Shown one piece after another: positions 37,750 to 47,792 of a DNA stretch of 64,000 nt (position 1 is its first letter; each line of letters begins with the position of its first letter). The notes beneath the pieces were generated by a model that ran no database searches, was not told the origin of the DNA, and worked only from the letters and a program-made list of their open reading frames with translations. The translations under genes and the position numbers were made by a program. Where the stretch lies: positions 160,181,498-160,245,497 of the forward strand of contig JAPWDM010000001.1 of NCBI GenBank assembly GCA_035578155.1, given 5' to 3'. The DNA is from Brachynemurus nebulosus. Lineage: Eukaryota > Arthropoda > Insecta > Neuroptera > Myrmeleontidae.

Positions 37750-38640
37750 ATGCGGGAGAGATGCCGCACATTTTGAAAACACTTGATAATTCTTAAAGTA
37801 TGCATTTAATTGATTTGAAATTTGCTACACACTACATTTATAAATAATTTTAAATTTTGAGTCATAAAGGATTCATAATTAACATTTTTGTAGAACCTGC
37901 AAAGCGGAGTCTCTCCCACACCTATGGGAGAGATGCCGCATCAAGGAAGGTGAGACGCCGCATAGTTCATATCAAAAAATTTGTATTTTACACACATCTC
38001 CATACATGATGCATACCATATTATGTAACCATTTTTGGCACTTTATACATTTTAATCAGTCAACTTTTTTTTTGTTTTTGAGTACTTTTCAAAACATTCA
38101 ATACAGGCAATCATTATTATTTTCGTTATCTTCACTAATATGAGAGCTCTTCCTGATCTAGTAATGAATCTTTTATATTTACGTGGCATAATTTACAGTC
38201 CAAAAAAAAATTGCATAATTAAGGTATAAGTCTGTTTTTAACATGTAATATGATGCGGCATCTATACTAACTTTAAATACGGCATCTCTCCTTTTTGTTG
38301 GGATAGATGCCGCATGTTGCTATAGCAAGCATAGTGCGGAATTCTAACCTAAAATTTGATACAGTACTTTTAAAATATACCTAAATTAATAACAAAACTC
38401 ATTTTCATTAAAACAATGAAATATACATTCTTAAATTCTAATGAATTAAATGCTTGATAAAATATTATGTTAAAAAACTTACTTTTCAATAATAAAAAGT
38501 TGGATAATTACTAAACTGATGGACTAATCATAAATGTTACCATATACAGCTTAAATAAGTAACTTTTTTTAAACATATAATCCATTAATGGCGCTATCTA
38601 TCAATCAACGGACGAACTATGGCTACTGCGGCATCTCTCC
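37750..38640. mobile_element. TIR element with GCGGGAGAGATGCCGCA ends
   Basis: GCGGGAGAGATGCCGCA (about 37751) and its complement (about 38625-38641) form 17-bp perfect inverted ends. The word GAGAGATGCCGCAT is also repeated internally (37928, 38285, 38310). No ORF. No clear target duplication. Confidence 0.6.
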
Positions 38641-38825
38641 CGCACTTACCCTCAGATCTGAATAACAAATATTTAATCGAATTTATTAGGTTATGTACAT
38701 TTCTCCACAATCACACTGATAAGAAATTTGGTGATAATCAAAAGAAGTATGCAGTAAGAAAGGAATTTTTTCCTCTTCCAATAATAACGCAATTTCGGAA
38801 AAATCTTCAGTATAAAAGTCACATA

Positions 38826-39971
38826 CCGTAACTTGGGGTAAGATTGGCCCTTGAGGGTAAGATTGGCCCAAGTCTTGGAAAAAGACAGTTTGATTTACTA
38901 TTAGTTAGCAAATACAGCTATTAACTTGGTTCTTGTGGTAAATGACAGGTAGCAGCACTGACTATACTCGAATGCTAAGATTGATTTAATTCCATCTTTT
39001 GCCACTGCTCAGTGCTGCTCCAACTTCACCGTTACTTCTTCTGAATGTTTTGATGCAAACCAACTTTTGCTTACACATCCAGAACTACTTAAGATTTTTG
39101 ATTGGTAAGTGTATAACAGCTTCCATTTAATATATATTCAAAATATTTTAAGTTTGTTTTTTCTGATACTTACCTTGTTTATTTGTAAAATGTGATTTTG
39201 TAAGCTGGGGTAACTTTGGCCCAAGTACTGGGGCAAGATTGGCCCACCCTGTTTTTTTTTTTTTTAATTTCCATTAAAAGAACAGTATATTATGCAATAA
39301 GTGCGGGAAATTGTCGATTGCCTCACTACGATCGTGCGCTCATTCGCTCAAGTGGGCAATCGACAATCCTGCACGAGTTGCATATACTATTTTTTATTAC
39401 GTATTTCACATGCTTTTTTCATTATTATTACTATTTTTTATTCCTTTTTAAAATAATATTATTGAGTGTTTGTCTTTTTTTTTTTAATTAAAAAAAAGTT
39501 TAAATTATTTTGTTGGTGATTTCTATAGCAATAATTATGAAATATTTATTAAATGAAAAATCAGGAATTAAATGAAAAAATTTACAAAATTACCGCCCCG
39601 GGCGAATGCCCGGGTTGCCCGCCCTTGGAGCGGGCCCTGTCCCTAACATATTGTACAGTATCTACTTACGTACAACCACAATTAAAAATGTCGAACATTG
39701 TCCCAAATAATATTTGGCATTAATTACTATGACATTTTGTATTTGGGACAATGTTACCCCAAATAAAGGTAAGATTGTCCCAAATTTTCAGAACATCTTA
39801 AAATAGAAATTAAGTAAGTTCTGAGCTCTAGTAACTAGTCAATGTATACTTTGAAATATGCAGAGTTCAATAGCTAATAGTAAGAGGAAGTTACCTAAAT
39901 ATATATGAGAAATATAAGGCAGTTTACGTAAAAAAACGCAAAAAATGGGCCAATCTTACCCCAAGTTACGG
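38826..39971. mobile_element. TIR element with CCGTAACTTGGGG ends and TA flanks, 1146 bp
   Basis: Starts CCGTAACTTGGGGTAAGATT and ends with the exact complement. TA flanks both ends (38824-38825 and 39972-39973). The words GGGGTAAGATTGGCCCAAG are iterated internally. The element contains a younger palindromic MITE (39284-39388) and a second palindrome near 39695-39757. Confidence 0.75.
39284..39388. mobile_element. Palindromic MITE, about 105 bp
   Basis: AGTATATTATGCAATAAGTG and ATTGTCGATTGCC on the left are mirrored as GGCAATCGACAAT and GTTGCATATACT on the right, around a CGATCGTGCGCTCATTCGC centre. It is inserted in the TIR element at 38826. Confidence 0.75.
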
Positions 39972-40009
39972 TAACGTTGTCAGATTTATTACAATTTCAT
40001 TTCTGTAAT

Positions 40010-40328
40010 GGACCATTTTCTCAAATATGTAGCAATCTGTCACCAGGGCGGCGACACAGGTATTTGGGAATACATGTCTATAATCGAGATATTAATTTAA
40101 CTAACCAAAAATCACCTTGTTAATTCCACTTTAGCAACGAAATTTTCCAATTCGGTTACCTAGGTATATTGTTTATTTTTTAGAAATTAATATTCCAACT
40201 ATAGAGATGTAGTTCCGAATAACTCGTGTCGCCATCCGTGTTAAACAATTTTCTCATGCGGTTACATAGCAATTTTTAAATTAAAATTTCAATCATAGAG
40301 ATGTAGATATTTTGAGAAAATGGCTAAT
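40010..40328. repeat. Imperfect inverted repeat, about 0.3 kb
   Basis: GGACCATTTTCTCAAATATG near the left pairs with ATATTTTGAGAAAATGGC near the right, and inner blocks pair loosely. Likely an old MITE. Confidence 0.5.
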
Positions 40329-41383
40329 TCACTGATACATACTATACGTGCTATACGTATAGTATCTACCGTATCTACTGTCTGTGTCTGTTTGCTAATT
40401 GTCTGTGTATATGAATACTTTTGAAAATGTCGTGTCTGCCACGATACATGTCTGTGACGCTCAGTGTCTGTAGATATGCATGAACCTTTATTTTATGTCC
40501 ACAGTTCATCACCCCTAACTTATCGTTAAATAAGTATACATAATTATATTAGATTTGAGTGACGTTAGGAAAAAGTAAATATTTTATTAAACTATTCGGA
40601 GAGAATCAACTAATTAATTTTAATCCAATAAAAGCAATATTCGATTTGAATTTGCTGTTTTTACCACTGCGATTAATACCATTAGCTATAGAACTGAAAC
40701 AGTTTCTAATCAGTTCTGGATCCTTTTTACTTTCCCGTCTATACCTATAGATTATATAGCGAAGTTACAGTTCTACAAAAAGGAAAATTATGGTAGGTAA
40801 TCAGGCCAATTTGAACATCCACGGTTTCCACTAGATCTTGACGTTTTAGAGCCTACAGAATCCAAAAATCATGTGTTAATATAATATGTAAGTATGTATG
40901 TTCGCATTTGAAATAGAAGTTTCACATTTTAGAAATTTTAATTTGCAACAACTTGATTTTCGGAAACTTCATTTAAAAATACCTCGTTTCCCTTAAAAAA
41001 GCAAATAAATTTCGCAGCCTTTGAGCGAGATGAACTTTTTCGTTGGGGTCGCTTTGACTATTATTTATAAATGGTTATATTATATTAGTCCCTTATCGGT
41101 TATCGACTTCAATCCCCACCCCATAATACGTTTTAAATAAAAACAAGATGGGAATATCCTACAACGCGGCTAAATTGATGATGTAAGCTACTTTTATATT
41201 TTTATTAACATTTCTTTCCGTATATAATTATCTGTACATTTTTTTCGTAAAAATTGTCGTTATAAACGAAATTAACCGTTCATTAAATCACGAATATTGC
41301 AAGTAGTATTCAAAAAATTATTCCATAACTTGCGCCGGTAACATTTACTTCTAATAATTAGTGTGCAATAAATATTGATACAA

Positions 41384-44300
41384 ATGGCATTGTTAGCGAC
41401 AAATGGAATACCACCACCACATTTTCCAGGATCATTTTCACCAAATAATCGTATTTATTTTGGTCGTAATGATAAAGATGATCTCAGTGAGTATTATCAT
41501 CATGTCGCGGCATTTGGCGGTCAAAAACATCCAATCCAGGATAAATTTAATTATGTGAAGAATTTAATTAATGAAAAGTAAGTGTTTATTTTAACAACAA
41601 TTAAGGTGTCTTTGAGGTGGTTAGTTTTTTTTTTCTAAAAGGGTTGGTCCATATCAAGTCAATGTTTTTAAAATGCATGATATTTGGTGAAATCAGTGTG
41701 ACTAAAAATACCAAATTTTATATTTTCCTGAACATTCGTATTTGAGTTATAACAATTTTTAAAATCCAAAACCCGCAATTTTTAGGAGCGCTTTGAAATA
41801 TTTAAACACATGTTCAAGCACATGTAGATAAAAAAAAATACGTGTCGCTTATTTTTTAGTGTTCTACAACTTATTTAAATTTCACCAAAATCGATAGGTC
41901 CAACTTTGGGATCTTTACTTGTTAGTAACATGTACTGTACTAAATGTATCAGATTTCCATGTCTTACTTCAGAATAAAAATTATTTCAGTGTGATATGCT
42001 TAGAATACCATCATGAAACTTTGTATACAACTTACTTAAGAGGTTGGGTAAAACACATTTTTTTTTTTTTAAATTAAAAATTCCAATTTTGGATTTTTTA
42101 CAAAAATCAATCTTTTGGATTGTGGAGAAAATGTTAAATGGGAATTGCATTATCATGTTATATGTCAAATTGAAGCCCTTTTAATTCTGAAATTAATGGT
42201 GCCAGTATTAGCTTTCTAGGGCAAATAGTTTTTCAGCTACATGTGTTTAAATATTTCAAGGCGCTAATAAAAATTGCGGTTTCTGGATTTTAAAAATTGT
42301 TATACCTCAGTTCTGGATTTACCCATAGGCAAATTAGGCAATTGCCTAAGGTGCACTTTTTGGAAAGGCGCATTTATTCAAACTGGAAACATTTGATGCA
42401 ATTATTATTCAGAATAAAAACATTTTTATTCATACGAAGTTTCTTCAAGTTAACTTTTGTAACTTATTTTTCAATTATTTATAACAATAATTGGCAACAA
42501 TTTATCTGTCATGCCATTTCCAATACATGCGGGGCTAGTGCCCAGGGCGGCAAAATTTGGGACACAATGTGGCAATTAGGCTTTTTTCATCTCATCACAT
42601 ATTGTTTGTAGCAAAAGTAAAAAAAAAGAATTTTTTTTGCTCGTCACTTTTTTTTAGTGAAAATTTGATACGATTTTCTTCCAGAAGAGGCATTTTTCAT
42701 GCCCAGGGCGACACTTAAGCTAAATCCGGCTCTGTTATAACTATAAAAATAATGGTAATAAAAAGATACAAATTTATATTCGTTACTTTTAAAGCAAGTA
42801 CTACCTTATAAAAAAATATTATAATGATTTGAAGACAAAAAATTTTGAGCATTGGTGATTTTGTATGGACTAATTCAAAATTCTGTATTGAATCCTTAAT
42901 TCACCCTTTTCTTTAATTTTAGAATTCATAAAAAATTACATCGAGGTGGAGGAGGTGGCTATTATGAACATTCAGGACATGAAAGTAAAGATCAAAGTGC
43001 TGCAGTTTCTGCGTTAACACTATTGGCATTTTTATTCTTCTTGTACATATTACAGAGTTGTATAAGGGAGCATGTTAACCAAATAATGGCAGCAACGGAA
43101 ACCACTGTAAGAAATTTTAGGCATAACTCGACCTATACTTAAGTTATATACACCGCTTACGACCAAACTCAAGTTATAAATTGACCAAGCTCATATATAT
43201 CAATATTAAGATGTAACATTTCCAAATGTGTCGCAAACCTTATTATTGGTGGTAGTCGCTTCTTGTACGCAAAAAATTATATTTAAATACTGTTGCCTTA
43301 TGTTTAATACGTAATTCTATGCGTGATTAGTACTAAGTACTAAGTCCGTTTAAATAAGGCCTTATTGTTACGAAAACAGTTAATGTTATACTCGAAACTT
43401 ACTCGTAGTCATACTCAGAGTCGAATTTACATAAAAGAATTTGAAGCACGTGCTTCGAAGTCTACACTAGAGATGTCGATTCTCCAAAAAAAAAGATCGA
43501 TTTTTGGATCGATTTACATCGAAATCAAAAAAATCAATTAAAAAAAAAATCGGCTAAAAAAAAAATCGATTCTGTGAGATCGATCTAAAAATCGAAATTT
43601 TGAAAAGTTTAATAAAATTAGCTGATAATTTTTGTTTAAGGGACTTACTTGATAGCACATAGGTAAATATCGATAATATCGTGTAAAAACGCTTTGTAAG
43701 GTATTATATTTGTAAAGGCCATGAGTGAGTTAACTTTTCAATTATAATTATAAAAAATAAGGCAACTGAATATGTAGGACGAATACCACGAATTGAACCA
43801 AGTTTATTCAAAAATTTCAAACAAATTGACAAAAAAATGTTTTTTAAATAAGTCGCTTTTGTGGGAAAGGGATCGTCATTTGCACAGATAGGTGGTCGCT
43901 TCCTTCCTTTTGTAGTAATAGTCTGACTTATATAGAGCCATAGGAGGGGTTCGTTGATATAACGAGTAAAAAGTGACAATTAACAATAGAGTTTTTGGTG
44001 TTTCATTTTAACACATGTTTTTTTGTAGAATTACTATTAAAATGAAGTTATTTTTGAAAAAATCGGTTATCGAACTCTTACTTTAAATAATTGATTCATG
44101 AATCGATTCAAATGAGAAAAATCGAAAAAAGAATCGATTTTTTAAGCTTCGATTAATCGATTTAAAATCGACATCTCTAGTCTACACACAATAAGGGCCA
44201 AAACGCTCAACTCGTACACCTATTTTGACAGCTAATACGCTTTATATAGACATCGTACAAACGTGGTGTGTGAGTTTTCCAAGTTTCATTTGACATCTTA

Positions 44301-46585
44301 TGATGTCAATGACCCCCAATTAATAATTACAATTAATTTTATATTTATGTATATAGGTATACTTAATACTTTTAGTTTATACGGTATTATAATTTATAAA
44401 AATTTATACATGCTATAGTGTTAATATAGTTTGAGTTTGGTTGTGTGTAATGCCTATATTACGTTAGTATATACATATCAGGGGTGGGCAAACTTAATAC
44501 TGGTATGATCGACATTAATTTTTATTATTTATGCGCGATCAACTCTGAGATATGTGTTAAATTAAAAACAGATAAAATATTTTTCATATCAAGTGCCCAT
44601 TAGGGAAATATCGGGTTACCATAATTCCAAATTTTCATTGTAATAATTATAGTATCTGACCGAAATTTCGGTTTCGGCCAGTTTCGGCGAAAAATTGGAG
44701 TTTCGGTTTAGTTTTGGTTTCGGCAGCAAAAAAGCCGAAACTACGACCGAAACCAAAACCCCGTTCGCGAAATGATCGGCATTATTCGGACCATGTTTTT
44801 TACTCTCAATAAATTAAGTACTATAATTATTTTATTAATCTTGTTAATACTAAAGTTTACTTTTACTATGATCTGTTGGAAACTTCATGACAATAATTAT
44901 ATACACCGCTCAGGGCCGGATTACCGAATAGACAAATGAGACAAATGTCTAGGGCCCGATTCTTTAAAGGGCCCGGTTAAACTATCTAATTTGAATATTT
45001 GAATCAATATTTACGATTTGTTCTAGTTTTTCACACAATCAATAATAGAAGCCGCACAAAATGATAATGAATCTCTCAAAACAGGAGTAGAATAGAAATA
45101 ATAAATATTTTCTTTTTTGCTCTTCTATTCTACTTTTCGGGGAAATTTTGACAAAAGTAGTAGTGAAAATTTTTCACCTGGGAAACGCCCCATAGGTAAA
45201 TCCATAGGTAAATCCGGCTCGGAGGGGAGAGAAAAGGGGCCCGGCAACAAGAAATTTTCTAGGGCCCAAGACTGCAAGGGCGCTCATACTCGGGGCCAAG
45301 AAGTCGCGGTCCCCTAGCTGGTCATGGTTGGAAAAAAATTTCAAAAAAGGAACTGGAAGGAAGCAAAACGACGTTTTTTGTGTGCATGAATGCTATTTTT
45401 GTGGAAAATACGCACTATTCATAATTCGCCCTCCCTCCCTAGTTGGTTATGTTTGCTGTAAAATTTCGAAGAAAGGGACCCGGAGAAAAGAAAACGACTT
45501 TTTTTTTATTTGCTCGTCAGTGTTATTTTTGGGGAAAAATTTCGGAAAAACGGACCCAGAGAAAGGGAAGTGAGGTTTTATTTGCTCGCCTATGTTATTT
45601 TTGGGGAAATCTGGGGATTTTTATGACTACTTACAAATCAGTTTTCGTCATTCAATATTCCTTATCCAAGTTCCAGCCCGTCCCCCCTACAAATTATCAT
45701 ATGGGCGCCCATGCAAGAGAGGGTTAATCCGGCTCTGATCCGAGTCACTTAAATAAAAAATAGCAATTAAAAAAAATTTTTATGCATTAATTTTTCTTTA
45801 TTTTTATTACATAACTTATTATTACTCAAATATGGGCTTTTTAAACACATCGAAATTAAAATAAAGTAGTAAGAAATTGCCTTAAAAGAAACTTTCGGTT
45901 TCGGTTTTGGTGTCAGCCGAAGCTGAGACAGCGACCCGCGACCGAAATTCGGTTTCGGTTTCGATTAAAAAACTAGTTTCGGTCGGACGGAATGTAATGT
46001 GCAATGATTAATAAATTTCTGGGATAATTTTTTTTTTTTTTTTTTTAAGAGTAGACTTTTTTTGGAGCGACATTATATTTGGCTATTTTTGGGTTATTAC
46101 ATAAATAATTTTGCTATTTTTGGGCTACTCGAAGACCACTCATCGGAAATTCATGTTTCATCGTTTGCTAAGTTTTTAGTACATATTTTAAATTAAAAGA
46201 CTTTAAATTAACTTAGTAAATTACTTAACATGTCTGGACCGTTTGCCCACCCCTGGTATGTATCTATAAGTTGAGATAATACTTGTACCTATTTAATTTT
46301 TTATTTTATTAATATTTTGTATATTTTATGTTATCGTTGTAGACCGTTGCTCCAACGGCAGCATTTCGTGAAATGAGACAACAGAAAAATAAAAAAGGTG
46401 AAATTGAGGATGAATATTTTTATTCAGACGAAGAATCCGAAGAAATATCGGTAAAACCTCCTGTGAAAATTCAGCCACGTACTACACCCACGACATCTTT
46501 ACAAGTATATGAAAGTAATACTAATTTCAATAAGTATTTTCATGAGAGAAACTTGGAGCCTGTACGTTTGATTACAAAATCATGA
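41384..46585 (+). CDS. Single-pass membrane protein, 206 aa, unknown function (complete, 3 exons)
   Basis: Exons are 41384-41577, 42923-43106 and 46343-46585, with GTAAGT/TTTTAG and GTAAGA/TTGTAG junctions in consistent phase. The ATG at 41384 opens MALLATNGIPPPHFPGSF. The N-terminal part (1-90) is polar with a Gly5 run at 73-77. Residues about 91-112 (AAVSALTLLAFLFFLYILQS) form one hydrophobic helix. The C-terminal part (about 113-206) is charged, with an acidic patch EDEYFYSDEESEE. There is no signal peptide, so topology is uncertain. I do not recognise the family, though the ALTLLAFLFFL helix resembles uncharacterised insect proteins. An AATAAA at 46777-46782 is a fitting polyadenylation signal. 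Both introns are loaded with transposons (41745-42742 in intron 1; 43468-46255 in intron 2). It converges on the chitin-binding gene. Confidence 0.85.
41745..42742. mobile_element. Foldback element in intron 1, later hit by a hAT MITE
   Basis: AGTTATAACAATTTTTAAAA, CCGCAATTTTTA and TTTGAAATATTTAAACACAT at 41745-41815 return in inverse orientation at 42238-42300. The right arm is split by the hAT element at 42308-42734; its last bases resume at 42735-42742. The interior contains an AAAATCGATAGGTCC module also seen at 4.2, 19.4 and 61.1 kb. Confidence 0.7.
42308..42734. mobile_element. hAT-like MITE, 427 bp
   Basis: Ends CAGTTCTGGATTTACC... / ...TAAATCCGGCTCTG are flanked by TTATACCT (42300-42307) and TTATAACT (42735-42742), 7 of 8 identical. 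The opposite arm of the host foldback element reads TTATAACT at the equivalent place, giving a built-in empty-site control. The ORF at 42297-42611 is inside it. Confidence 0.85.
43468..44179. mobile_element. hAT-like MITE (TAGAGATGTCGATT ends), 712 bp
   Basis: Inverted ends TAGAGATGTCGATT... / ...AATCGACATCTCTA are flanked by a perfect 8-bp duplication GTCTACAC (43460-43467 and 44180-44187). Subterminal regions are dense in AATCGATT words. It lies in intron 2 of the membrane-protein gene. Confidence 0.9.
44479..46255. mobile_element. hAT-like element with CAGGGGTGGGCAAAC ends, carrying nested insertions
   Basis: CAGGGGTGGGCAAAC and its exact complement bound 1.78 kb. The flanks ATACATAT and GTATGTAT match at 5 of 8, differing only by transitions, so the duplication is old. 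Inside lies a unit rich in TTTCGGTTTCGG words (about 44656-45987), which itself contains the element at 44911-45737. There is no transposase. Confidence 0.65.
44911..45737. mobile_element. Decayed hAT-like element with CAGGGCCGGATTA ends
   Basis: CAGGGCCGGATTACC at the left pairs with GGTTAATCCGGCTCTG at the right; the flanking duplication is not preserved. Internal tandem-like blocks (ATTTGCTCGYC, TGTTATTTTTGGGG, GGACCCRGAGAAA) repeat two or three times and account for the ORFs at 45117-45727. Related sequence lies at 30474-30975. Confidence 0.55.
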
Positions 46586-46782
46586 ACTTGTATATTGAAA
46601 TATTGATTAATATTGTTTTTACTTCATCTAAAAATAGAGTCTGAAATATTAAAATTTGATGATAATGTTGTATTTTTGTATAAAAATAGAAAGATAAGAA
46701 TATTATTTATAAAAAAATTATCTTTATTTCTAAACTGAATTTTACAAAGTGTTTGTGATATTTATTTTACAGTGAAAATAAA

Positions 46783-47790
46783 TTAATTTAGTCTAACCAT
46801 CACCAATGTACCCAGATTTTAGATATCGAATTTTGTTTTATTCGTAAAGAAAATTCAGACATCTAAAATTTTTTTTCCATTTCTTCGCTTTATTCTAACT
46901 ACACATAACTTACATTAAGTAATCAGTCCATACGCTGTTAGGTATTTTAATTTTACGAATTAAAACTGAAACAAAAGAAGGAAAAATTGATTAAAATCGT
47001 TTATGATTTATATTTATTTTTAATTAAAGCTAATTGCGTCTAAAAGTACTGTGATATAGTTTTAATATACTAGTAATAACTAATTTAGGGAAAACTCCTA
47101 CTAATGAAAGTTCTAATTCTGAAAACATTGTGAAAAAAAAAACTGTCAACTTCTGGATATATTTATTGCATTTTCATAATGTATTGGTAAATTATTCATA
47201 GTTATTTGCAAAGATTCAATTTTTTTGTGGTAAGACGCAGCGGAAGGACGTACCACGTCTTGGAGCTGGTCACTTTGTTGTTGAGACAAATTTTTTCAGT
47301 AACATTTTTTTGATTATTTGTCGTTGGAATATAGTAAATGGTAATTTCGTGCATATCTGTATTATATATTGTGAAAAGCTTAAGAATCTTTTGAAAAAGT
47401 ATTTGTGTAAAAATATTTATTTCCATGATATTTTAAATAGATTTTTTAGCATTCTTGTCATTGTGGGAGCAATTAATGTAGTTTCCGTGATAGTGCAATG
47501 ACTCGGTATTTTGCTATGCACTACACAAGTCACAAGTACCACTGTTTCTATCCTTTTCGGAAGTAGTACAATCGGACTAACTTAATAAAACAGAGACGGG
47601 CTTAAGCATGGTCTTTATAAACGGTAACTTAAGAAATAAAAACAATTAAATTAACAATAAAAATTTTTATAAACTGTACAAAAATTTTTGATGTAGATCC
47701 CCAAAGCTGCAGTCCACTCCTATACTTGGAGATTTCTCATCTAGTTTTTTTCTAATACCTAATATTGATAGTAATATGTTGTTTACTTTA
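46783..47790. other. Spacer between two convergent genes
   Basis: AT-rich sequence with no ORF that I can support. A further 3' exon of the chitin-binding gene should lie here or below, because its last visible donor (47796-47791) interrupts a cysteine codon. Weak candidates are acceptors near 47711 and 47542 on the minus strand. Confidence 0.5.
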
Positions 47791-47792
47791 AC

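Larger units (their letters stand above)
37410..40490. mobile_element. Composite region bracketed by inverted ACAGACAC-rich ends
   Basis: A left block (37410-37580: CATTCATATTTACAGACAC, TATCGTGCCAGACACGACA) is matched in inverse orientation by a right block (about 40375-40490: TGTCGTGTCTGCCACGATA, GTGTCTGTAGATATGCATGA). Two further TIR units (37750-38640 and 38826-39971) lie between, so this may be one old element with later insertions. Confidence 0.45.

Noticed and set aside
45117..45727. Three overlapping Lys/Gly-rich ORFs
   Set aside because: They follow repeated blocks of a decayed transposon and the frame changes between repeats.
44471..46263. Clean 8-bp duplication for the CAGGGGTGGGC element
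   Set aside because: Only 5 of 8 positions match, so I report the inverted ends but treat the duplication as decayed.
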